A model generated the notes under the pieces. That model was given only the letters and a program-made list of their open reading frames with translations. It was not told where the DNA came from and ran no database searches. A stretch of DNA of 5,039 bases. It comes from Clostridia bacterium (GTDB lineage: Bacteria; Bacillota_A; Clostridia; Oscillospirales; Acutalibacteraceae). A program made the translations under genes and the position numbers. Every line of letters begins with the position of its first letter. Positions within the stretch are counted from its first letter, which is position 1. Below are positions 1-5,039 of this stretch, one piece after another. The stretch is taken from positions 1 through 5,039 of the forward strand of contig JAFPAK010000124.1 in NCBI GenBank assembly GCA_017390825.1, written 5' to 3'.

Positions 1-1
1 A

Positions 2-1114
2 TTTACCTTTGTCTACAAAACCGAGGATATGTCTCTAGTTGAAGGCTACGGCTCTTTTGGTTATCAATTGAATAACCTTGCCCAACTTTACTATATGACG
101 GACGGCAGTACATCGATTCAGGTAGACTACGATGATGCAACTATTACCATTCCTAATCTGTTTGAAAAACAATTGACTCATGACTTTAACGGCTATACCG
201 CCCACTATAAAATCACAGTCAACGAAGCAAAACTGGTATTGACAAATGGTTCGCCTTTAACAATTCACGACGTTATGACGGACACTCTAGCCTACATAAG
301 CGGTTCGCTTGTTATCACAACCGAAAATGCAAATGGTCATACAAGTGTGTTGCATCAAGGCGTGGACTTTACAGTTGCTTATGATGGATCAGGAAATCAA
401 ACAGATTCTGCAGGTAAAAAAATCCACGTGCTTGATATTGTGATCCTGAATCCCCAACCTGTAATGTATATACTTGATTATGATACGACTCTTATCATGC
501 CTGAACAAGTATCCGGTGCGATTAAGTACAGTAACTCTGCAAACATTACACTTTGGGGCGAAAAGGTTACGGACAATGCAGTAGAAAAGGTCTATGCTGA
601 TATCAATATTGCTGCAAAAAGCTATACGGTGGATATGTTCAAGACCTGTGCATTAACGGGAGAACCGCTTCCGGGAGCAACGTTTGGTCTTTACAATGCA
701 CAAGGTGGTTTGATCACTACCGGCATAACAGATGCTAATGGCAAACTTACATTCCAGACAGATATTATCCAAGGTATTATTTTACGCGAGCATGAACTTT
801 ACTATTTACAAGAAATTCAACCCCCCATTGCATATCAACTGGATGATACTAAACATTGGTTCTGCTTCTGTAATGATACAGGGGATGCGTGTATCGAATG
901 TAACAAGCTTTTGATAGATGAAGAGGCCATTCGTATTCCTTTTGAGGAAATCGGCCTAATTGATATTGTTAACTATCCCGCTAATGTGGAACTACCATCC
1001 ACCGGCGGTATAGGTACTCCCATTTATATACTATGCGGACTAACCCTTGTGATTGGCCCGCTTGTATACGGATTCAGCTTGAGGCGCAGATATGGAAGGA
1101 GGTTTAGGAAATAA
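2..1114 (+). CDS. LPXTG-anchored pilus adhesin / tip-type surface protein, C-terminal part (5' end outside window)
   Basis: The reading frame is open from base 2 to the stop at 1112-1114 (370 residues seen). The ATG at 29 is internal: sequence before it reads as ordinary protein and no ribosome binding site precedes it. Domains in order: the end of an Ig-like beta domain (2-155); a CnaA-like Ig domain (about 158-560) with a candidate isopeptide Lys (codon 167) and Asn (533 or 542); a SpaA/CnaB-type domain (about 620-975) with Lys (641), E-box YYLQEIQPP (Glu at 812) and Asn (971); LPSTG at 992-1006; a hydrophobic segment; and an Arg-rich tail. Such proteins are exported, cleaved between Thr and Gly by a sortase, and joined to a pilus or the wall. 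Its place directly before a major pilin gene fits a tip adhesin, but the ligand-binding N-terminal region is not in the window. Odd: a CxC-x6-CxxC cluster (863-901) in a class of protein usually poor in cysteine. The surface-anchored role is well supported; the tip role is inferred. Confidence 0.9.
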   Translation, partial: FTFVYKTEDMSLVEGYGSFGYQLNNLAQLYYMTDGSTSIQVDYDDATITIPNLFEKQLTHDFNGYTAHYKITVNEAKLVLTNGSPLTIHDVMTDTLAYISGSLVITTENANGHTSVLHQGVDFTVAYDGSGNQTDSAGKKIHVLDIVILNPQPVMYILDYDTTLIMPEQVSGAIKYSNSANITLWGEKVTDNAVEKVYADINIAAKSYTVDMFKTCALTGEPLPGATFGLYNAQGGLITTGITDANGKLTFQTDIIQGIILREHELYYLQEIQPPIAYQLDDTKHWFCFCNDTGDACIECNKLLIDEEAIRIPFEEIGLIDIVNYPANVELPSTGGIGTPIYILCGLTLVIGPLVYGFSLRRRYGRRFRK

Positions 1115-1121
1115 AGCCTCC
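1098..1121 (+). other. Small stem-loop across the adhesin stop codon
   Basis: GGAGG (1098-1102) pairs with CCTCC (1117-1121), and TTT (1103-1105) with AAA (1113-1115) around one bulged G. The loop holds part of the TAA stop. No T-run follows, so it is not a convincing intrinsic terminator. It may simply arise from a purine-rich gene end. Confidence 0.35.
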
Positions 1122-1127
1122 CCAAAC

Positions 1128-1151
1128 GGCGTAAAACATATTTTATGCGCC
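1128..1151 (+). promoter_or_regulatory. Stem-loop in the leader of the major pilin gene
   Basis: GGCG (1128-1131) pairs with CGCC (1148-1151) and TAAAA (1132-1136) with TTTTA (1141-1145), giving nine base pairs with a two-base bulge (1146-1147) and a CATA loop. No T-run follows, so termination here is unlikely. It lies about 50 bases before the pilin start in the 87-base gap and could mark an RNA processing or 5'-stabilising element; that role is inference. I saw no convincing -35/-10 pair in this gap. Confidence 0.4.
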
Positions 1152-1185
1152 TGACTGATTCCAAAAATTATAAAAAAATTATTTT

Positions 1186-1193
1186 AGAAAGGA
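1186..1193 (+). promoter_or_regulatory. Ribosome binding site of the major pilin gene (decides the start)
   Basis: AGAAAGGA ends eight bases before the ATG at 1202. The signal peptide begins exactly at that ATG, so 1202 is chosen over the in-frame ATG at 1145. The earlier ATG lies in the leader stem-loop, has no Shine-Dalgarno, and would add a charged 19-residue extension before the signal peptide. Confidence 0.85.
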
Positions 1194-1201
1194 AAATTAC
1201 C

Positions 1202-3040
1202 ATGAAAAAGTTTTTATCCATCCTTATGGTGCTGGCAATGCTTCTTTCCCTGAGCATTACCGCTTTTGCGGCTCAGACCAACGGCTCCATTACCATCACC
1301 AACGCAACCATCGACGAAACCTATAGGGTCTATAAGATTTTTGATGCAAGTATCAAAAAAGGCGCCGACGGTGCTGCCGATGCAGTTTCCTACAGCATTG
1401 CAACCGACAACCAGTTCTTCACTGTATTGTTCGGCACTGACGGCAAAACTGAAAATCCCTTCTTTGTATACAATGCCAACACCGGCTCTGTTACCAAAAA
1501 AGAAGGTGTTAACGACAGTGAACTGATAAAGCATCTGACCGAGCTAGTGGCTGATGAAGATGCTGATTACAAGCCTGCAGTTGAACCTGTTGAAGCAACT
1601 ACTGATGAAGTAAAGTTTGAGAACCTGCCCTACGGCTACTATTTGATCACCAGTACCTTGGGTACTACCGTAACCATTAACTCCAACACCCCTGATGTTG
1701 AGGTAATTGATAAGAACCAGGAACCCGGCGGCGGCTTTGATAAGTCGATTCAGATTGGTGTGGACGAAGAAGGCAAACCTGTTTGGGGTGATTCCAACTC
1801 CGCTAATATCGCCGACGAGGTTACTTATAAGATCTCTTTTGAGGCTACTAACTACGACGGCGAGAACAAGATCAAGTACTACCAGATCCACGATGAAAAG
1901 GGCGATGCTATCTGGGCCGAGTTCAATAGCTTCAAGGTTGTTGTTGGCGGCAAAGAACTTCCCAGAGGCTACTATCTGTCTCAGGGTGGTAAAAATACCG
2001 ATAATTGGGAGTTTTTAAATGCGGAGTCAGATCATCCTGACAGCTGGAAATACCTAACTGAAGATCGAAAGACTCGTGACAATGCCCAATGGTATTTGGT
2101 GCACCTTGACACCGATAAGTTCCGAATTACCATTCCCTGGATGGAAGACCATTCTATTACCGAAATCGTTAGCACCGATGATAAGCCCAATACTTATTCC
2201 ATCAACTTCCCTGAGAATGCTGACTTCAATTTCACTTCTCCCGTTACCGTGGAGATTACCTATAATGCAGTTGTTGAAGCGAATGCTGCCATTGGCGACA
2301 CTACTCACGGCAATCGCTTCAACAAGGCTTACGCTTCTTGGACCAGCACACACGAGACCCTGACCACCAAGCCCGAAGAGGTTGTGACCTATGTTTACGG
2401 CATTGGCTTGCTCAAGGACGATATCGCTACCCGTGAGAACCTGGCCGGCGCTAAGTTCCGTGTATATAAGGATGCAGAATGTACCCAGCCCGTCTTTGTG
2501 ATCCCCACCGATATCAAGGGTGTGTACATTGTCGATAGCTTGTATACGGTGGCTGAATCCACCAGCGGTCTTGATCAGGAGACTGCTCGTATGCTGTATG
2601 AGAAACACCTGGAGGAATATCTGAAAGACGAGAAGGATAATGCAATTGAGCAGAACAACCTGGTCGTTTCTCAGGAAAACGGTAAGTTGGTTATTCTTGG
2701 CTTGAAGGAAGGCACTTACTACCTCAAGGAAGTTGAAGCCCCTGCAGGCTATAACGCACTAACTCAGCCTGTAGAGTTCAAGGCAGGCGAAGATATCCGC
2801 TCCTTCACTATCTTCGCCGACGAAAATGGTAAGGTTGCTGACATTCAGCAGACCGACGGTGTTCATAAGGAGATCACCTATGACCTGACCTATACCGTTG
2901 TTCACAACAGCAAGGGCGTTGTGTTGCCCTCTACCGGTGGCATGGGTACCTTCTGGTTAATCACTATTGGCACTTTGCTTGCTATCGGCTTTGCTGTGTT
3001 CCTTATCACTCATAAGAAGATGTCTGTTTATACTGACTAA
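1202..3040 (+). CDS. Major pilin (SpaA/FctA-type backbone subunit), LPSTG anchored
   Basis: This 612-residue precursor is the likely pilus shaft subunit. Residues 1-23 are a signal peptide (MKK start, hydrophobic core, AFA cleavage site). Residues 24-170 form the N-terminal pilin domain, ending in VEVIDKN, where Lys171 is the best candidate for the pilin-motif lysine that receives the neighbouring subunit's Thr. About 175-395 is a CnaA-like Ig domain (candidate isopeptide pair Lys181/Asn374). About 398-572 is a CnaB/SpaA domain with Lys405, E-box YYLKEVEAPAGY (Glu510) and Asn569. LPSTG is at 575-579, then a membrane segment and a short Lys-containing tail. In this family a class C sortase cleaves after Thr (here Thr578) and links it to the pilin lysine of the next subunit; that sortase is the next gene. 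Odd: a charged helical-looking insertion in the CnaB domain (457-486), a loop with different codon choice (about 260-298), and one cysteine in the mature protein (Cys427). AAG and C-ending codons are commoner than in the adjacent genes, which fits high expression. The lysine and isopeptide assignments are inferred from motif position. Confidence 0.93.
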   Translation: MKKFLSILMVLAMLLSLSITAFAAQTNGSITITNATIDETYRVYKIFDASIKKGADGAADAVSYSIATDNQFFTVLFGTDGKTENPFFVYNANTGSVTKKEGVNDSELIKHLTELVADEDADYKPAVEPVEATTDEVKFENLPYGYYLITSTLGTTVTINSNTPDVEVIDKNQEPGGGFDKSIQIGVDEEGKPVWGDSNSANIADEVTYKISFEATNYDGENKIKYYQIHDEKGDAIWAEFNSFKVVVGGKELPRGYYLSQGGKNTDNWEFLNAESDHPDSWKYLTEDRKTRDNAQWYLVHLDTDKFRITIPWMEDHSITEIVSTDDKPNTYSINFPENADFNFTSPVTVEITYNAVVEANAAIGDTTHGNRFNKAYASWTSTHETLTTKPEEVVTYVYGIGLLKDDIATRENLAGAKFRVYKDAECTQPVFVIPTDIKGVYIVDSLYTVAESTSGLDQETARMLYEKHLEEYLKDEKDNAIEQNNLVVSQENGKLVILGLKEGTYYLKEVEAPAGYNALTQPVEFKAGEDIRSFTIFADENGKVADIQQTDGVHKEITYDLTYTVVHNSKGVVLPSTGGMGTFWLITIGTLLAIGFAVFLITHKKMSVYTD

Positions 3041-3063
3041 TCTTTTAAAAAACCAATGTCTTA

Positions 3064-3098
3064 AAACGGGAGGAGAGGTATCTCCTCTTCTCCCGTTT
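3064..3098 (+). terminator. Strong hairpin between major pilin and sortase: likely partial terminator or 3' stabiliser
   Basis: Bases 3064-3078 pair with 3084-3098 to form an uninterrupted 15-bp stem with one G-T wobble (3073/3089) and a five-base loop. The core is GC-rich, flanked by A's before and TTTAT after. The stem is strong, but the T-run is short and broken by an A, so termination is probably incomplete. It begins 24 bases after the pilin stop and ends 12 bases before the sortase Shine-Dalgarno. A leaky terminator or RNA-stabilising hairpin here would give much more pilin mRNA than sortase mRNA. The structure is seen; the effect is inferred. Confidence 0.75.
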
Positions 3099-3110
3099 AT
3101 CATATAACAG

Positions 3111-3117
3111 AAAGGAG
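3111..3117 (+). promoter_or_regulatory. Ribosome binding site of the class C sortase gene (decides the start)
   Basis: AAAGGAG is followed at once by an ATG at 3118 and, six bases after the motif, by an in-frame ATG at 3124. Zero spacing makes 3118 unlikely, so 3124 is taken as the start. The two proteins differ by only two residues. Confidence 0.8.
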
Positions 3118-3123
3118 ATGCCT

Positions 3124-3990
3124 ATGAGAAAACATAAAACAGTAATATTTTTAACTCTTGGATTTTTGGTAGGCATCTGCATTCTGTTATATCCTACACT
3201 TAGTGATTACTGGAATAGTAAAACTCAAAGTCGCGCTGTTACAAATTATGAATCCGTCTTAGAAAATCTGGATGAAGATGTTTACAAATCTATTTTTGAA
3301 AATGCATATGCGTATAATAAGGCACTGTATGAAACGAATTATCCGTTGATTGATTACAAAAATGTACCGGGATACTACGAAACCCTTTCTGTAACGGATA
3401 ATGATATGATCGGATATTTAAAAATTGATCGCATCGGCGTGGAACTTCCGATTTATCACGGAACATCAGACGCCGTGCTAAACAAGGGTGTAGGTCATTT
3501 GGAAGGCAGCAGTTTACCGGTTGGTGGCGAAAATACCCACTGCATTATGTCTGCCCACAGAGGATTGCCGAGTTCTAAACTGTTTACAGATTTGGATCGT
3601 GTAGAATTGGGCGATACTTTTCAAATTGTTGTCTTGGACCAAGTGCTAACCTACCAAGTTGATTTTATTAAAATAATAGAACCTAACGATGTTTCAAATA
3701 TGCAGATAATCGAAGGTGGCGACTACTGCACCTTATTTACTTGCACACCTTACGGAATTAATACCCATCGCCTGGTAGTGCGAGGCATAAGGATTGAAAC
3801 TATCAAGGAAAAGCCTATTATTTATGTTTCTAACGAAGCTTTTCGCATTGAACCGCTATTGGTAACTCCGGCAGTTGCCGCGCCGATGCTTCTTGTTTTA
3901 CTTATTCATTTGTTAGTAAAATACAGAGCACCGCAGGAAAACACCAAGAACACTAAAAAAGAGGAAGGAGGAGCAGAAAATGAGTCGTAA
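3124..3990 (+). CDS. srtC: Class C sortase (pilin polymerase)
   Basis: This 288-residue membrane transpeptidase should cleave LPXTG-type pilins and join them into a covalent polymer outside the membrane. An N-terminal membrane segment (about 7-24) and a C-terminal one (about 245-265) with a hydrophilic tail give the two-anchor layout typical of class C. The catalytic core is clear: GYLKIDRIGVELPIYHGT, then SAHRGLPSSKLF with His145, TLFTC with Cys207, then TPYGINTHRL with Arg216. These are the family's His, Cys and Arg. The usual lid motif Asp-Pro-aromatic before the core is not found; the matching place reads IDYKN (Asp77-Tyr78). Extra cysteines occur at 140 and 202, the latter close to the catalytic one. 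The gene follows the major pilin after an 83-base gap with a hairpin and overlaps the next gene by 11 bases. Class assignment is firm; which substrates it uses is inferred from the neighbourhood. The symbol given is the class name. Confidence 0.95.
   Translation: MRKHKTVIFLTLGFLVGICILLYPTLSDYWNSKTQSRAVTNYESVLENLDEDVYKSIFENAYAYNKALYETNYPLIDYKNVPGYYETLSVTDNDMIGYLKIDRIGVELPIYHGTSDAVLNKGVGHLEGSSLPVGGENTHCIMSAHRGLPSSKLFTDLDRVELGDTFQIVVLDQVLTYQVDFIKIIEPNDVSNMQIIEGGDYCTLFTCTPYGINTHRLVVRGIRIETIKEKPIIYVSNEAFRIEPLLVTPAVAAPMLLVLLIHLLVKYRAPQENTKNTKKEEGGAENES
3965..3973 (+). promoter_or_regulatory. Strong ribosome binding site inside the sortase 3' end, for the minor pilin
   Basis: AAGGAGGAG lies in the sortase coding sequence, six bases before the ATG at 3980. 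A near-perfect Shine-Dalgarno plus the 11-base overlap supports reinitiation or coupled translation of the minor pilin. Confidence 0.85.
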
Positions 3991-4855
3991 AATTATAATT
4001 TTTTGTTTAACGATATTTCTTGTTTTAACTTGTTCTTATACGGTTTTTGCCGAAGAATATAATCCGGATTTGACAGGTTCCATATCTGTAACTCTCACAG
4101 ATAAAAAACAAAATGAAGCCATTGTTGGGGCAGAACTTAGCGTATATTATGTTGCAACTGTGCTGCTGGATGACGACGGAAATTTGATGTATGACTATAC
4201 TGACGATTTCAAACAGTTTGACACCGCAATCGATGATACGGAACTTGCAACAAAACTTGATGCATTCGTTTCGCAACATAATGTACCTTCCACTAAAATA
4301 ACTACCAATATTGATGGGACGGCGCTGTGTAACGGACTTCCTTTGGGTCTGTATTTTATCAAACAGACAGGTGCAGTAGAAGGCTTTGCTCCTTGCACAC
4401 CTTTTCTTGTAACAGTTCCCAATGAAAAGGATGGCGAATATCTGTACAAGGTAAATGCTTCTCCAAAAACAGAGGTTGCAAGATTAGTTTCAATCACCAT
4501 AAAAAAGGTGTGGAATACGGATAAATCTACTGAGGCGGCAGAGAGTGTTACAGTTCAACTGCTTAAAAACGGGAGTGTCGTAAAGACGGCAATCCTGAAT
4601 GCACAAAACAATTGGCAGATAACCTATGCCGATATGCCGGAGAGCGACACCTACAGCATCAAAGAAGTGAATATCCCAAAAGGTTTTACCGCCACCTATA
4701 AGCAAGAAGATTACGTTTTTACAGTCACCAATACATCAACCCTAATACAAACAGGTCAATTAATATGGCCGATTCCCGTATTAGCGGGTGGCGGTATGAT
4801 TTTAATTGCCGTTGGGATAGTGCTTTTGCAGAAAAAGAGGAAAACAAATGCGTAA
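3980..4855 (+). CDS. Minor (basal/ancillary) pilin with CnaB domain and atypical LIQTG sorting signal
   Basis: A 291-residue secreted surface protein. Residues 1-24 are a signal peptide (VFA cleavage before Glu-Glu). Domain 1 (about 30-160) resembles the N-terminal domain of small pilins: its E-box position reads GLYFIKQT with Gln129 in place of Glu, and it ends in NASPKTEV, where Lys163 sits as in a pilin-motif (YPK-like) site. Cys117 and Cys139 could form a disulfide. Domain 2 (about 168-253) is a clear CnaB domain with Lys176 (KKVW), Glu229 (YSIKEV) and Asn251 (FTVTN), the three residues of a self-formed isopeptide bond. The C-terminus has LIQTG (255-259), QLIWPIPVL, a membrane segment and QKKRK. 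The layout matches a sorting signal except that the proline of LPXTG is isoleucine. Small size, two domains and position after the class C sortase suggest a basal pilin that ends the polymer and joins the wall, possibly through the sortase-like product encoded next. The base role is inferred; sorting by the downstream enzyme is a hypothesis. Confidence 0.88.
   Translation: MSRKIIIFCLTIFLVLTCSYTVFAEEYNPDLTGSISVTLTDKKQNEAIVGAELSVYYVATVLLDDDGNLMYDYTDDFKQFDTAIDDTELATKLDAFVSQHNVPSTKITTNIDGTALCNGLPLGLYFIKQTGAVEGFAPCTPFLVTVPNEKDGEYLYKVNASPKTEVARLVSITIKKVWNTDKSTEAAESVTVQLLKNGSVVKTAILNAQNNWQITYADMPESDTYSIKEVNIPKGFTATYKQEDYVFTVTNTSTLIQTGQLIWPIPVLAGGGMILIAVGIVLLQKKRKTNA
4836..4840 (+). promoter_or_regulatory. 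Ribosome binding site for the 3'-most gene, inside the minor pilin tail codons
   Basis: AGAGG lies seven bases before the ATG at 4848, within the codons for the Lys/Arg-rich tail of the minor pilin. With the 8-base gene overlap it suggests translational coupling. Confidence 0.6.
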
Positions 4856-5039
4856 ATGGATAGGTGCAGTCTGCGTTTTTTTAGGCGTGGTTTGTCTGCT
4901 ATGCTCGGTCGGCTTTGTAGTATATAATCGGTGGGAAGATATGAATGCGAAGGATGTTGCCCAAGATTTTCTTGAGGATGTTCAAAGCATAATCAATGAA
5001 GAACAATCGGAACAGCCATTGCTAAATGATACGAAAATG
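4848..5039 (+). CDS. N-terminal part of a membrane-anchored protein, probably a second sortase (3' end outside window)
   Basis: Sixty-four residues are visible and the frame stays open to the window edge. It starts MRKWIG, followed by a hydrophobic segment of about 24 residues rich in Cys and Val, then YNRWED and a charged, helical-looking stretch (DVAQDFLEDVQSIINEEQ). There is no signal-peptidase site of the AXA type, so it looks like a signal anchor with the bulk outside the cell. A short anchor followed by YNRWED and a helical linker is the start I associate with the non-class-C sortases that follow pilin genes in Clostridia. No catalytic His, Cys or Arg region is in the window, so the identity rests on this N-terminus and on context: it overlaps the minor pilin gene by 8 bases and sits at the end of a pilus operon. 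Alternatives are a signal peptidase or another anchored accessory protein. Gene reality is well supported; function is moderate. Confidence 0.6.
   Translation, partial: MRKWIGAVCVFLGVVCLLCSVGFVVYNRWEDMNAKDVAQDFLEDVQSIINEEQSEQPLLNDTKM

Noticed and set aside
29..31. ATG at 29 as the start of the first gene
   Set aside because: The frame is open and protein-like back to base 2, there is no Shine-Dalgarno or signal peptide at 29, and the protein begins mid-domain.
1145..1147. ATG at 1145 as the major pilin start
   Set aside because: It lies inside the leader stem-loop, has no ribosome binding site, and would put 19 charged residues before a perfect signal peptide that starts at 1202.
1151..1182. 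Promoter before the major pilin (CTGACT and TATAAA)
   Set aside because: The spacing is about 12 bases and the -35 match is poor; the A/T-rich tract alone does not support a promoter call.
2054..2608. Long antisense open frame inside the major pilin (184 codons)
   Set aside because: Its translation has no recognisable domain or start signal and it mirrors the codon bias of the real gene. The shorter antisense frames at 1214-1534, 1544-1891, 4025-4279, 4195-4500 and 4490-4705 are rejected for the same reason.
3099..3110. Promoter -10 (TATAAC) before the sortase
   Set aside because: The -35 position would fall inside the hairpin and does not resemble a consensus.
3118..3120. ATG at 3118 as the sortase start
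   Set aside because: It abuts the Shine-Dalgarno with no spacing; the in-frame ATG at 3124 has six bases and fits better.
4022..4042. Lipoprotein signal (VLTC) in the minor pilin leader
   Set aside because: Thr at the -1 position does not fit the lipobox, and a normal cleavage site (VFA before Glu-Glu) follows.
1..5039. CRISPR array, tRNA, rRNA, insertion sequence or attachment site
   Set aside because: No regularly spaced repeats, cloverleaf, transposase or terminal inverted repeats were seen; the window is almost fully occupied by pilus genes.

Overview
The window is part of a sortase-assembled pilus operon from a Gram-positive bacterium. All genes lie on the + strand. The LPXTG-type sorting signals, CnaB-type domains, AGGAGG-type ribosome binding sites and moderate, AT-leaning composition point to a Firmicute, most likely a gut-type Clostridia or relative. 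I cannot name a species, and the organism is an inference from style, not a match.

Layout: (1) 2-1114 is the 3' part of a large surface protein, probably the pilus-tip or shaft-associated adhesin, ending in an LPSTG sorting signal. (2) An 87-base gap holds two small stem-loops and an A/T-rich leader. (3) 1202-3040 encodes the major pilin (612 aa), with a signal peptide, a candidate pilin-motif lysine, a CnaA-like domain, a CnaB domain with E box and insertion, and LPSTG. (4) An 83-base gap holds a strong 15-bp hairpin. (5) 3124-3990 encodes a class C (pilin-polymerising) sortase. (6) 3980-4855, overlapping it, encodes a small two-domain ancillary or basal pilin whose sorting signal reads LIQTG instead of LPXTG. 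(7) 4848 to the window end, again overlapping, is the first 64 residues of a membrane-anchored protein, probably a second sortase.

How the parts fit: the class C sortase would cleave the LPSTG proteins and join major-pilin subunits through the pilin-motif lysine. The minor pilin would end the polymer at its base, and the second sortase could attach it to the cell wall. The major pilin cistron is set apart from its neighbours by structured untranslated gaps, while the three downstream genes are packed with overlaps. This suggests that pilin output is uncoupled from, and higher than, sortase and base-pilin output.

The general system is known. The details worth a second look are the proline-less sorting signal paired with a probable second sortase, a sortase lid without the usual Asp-Pro-aromatic motif, a CxC-x6-CxxC cysteine cluster in the adhesin, an inserted helical segment in the pilin CnaB domain, and the hairpin between pilin and sortase whose 3' side can also pair with the sortase Shine-Dalgarno.
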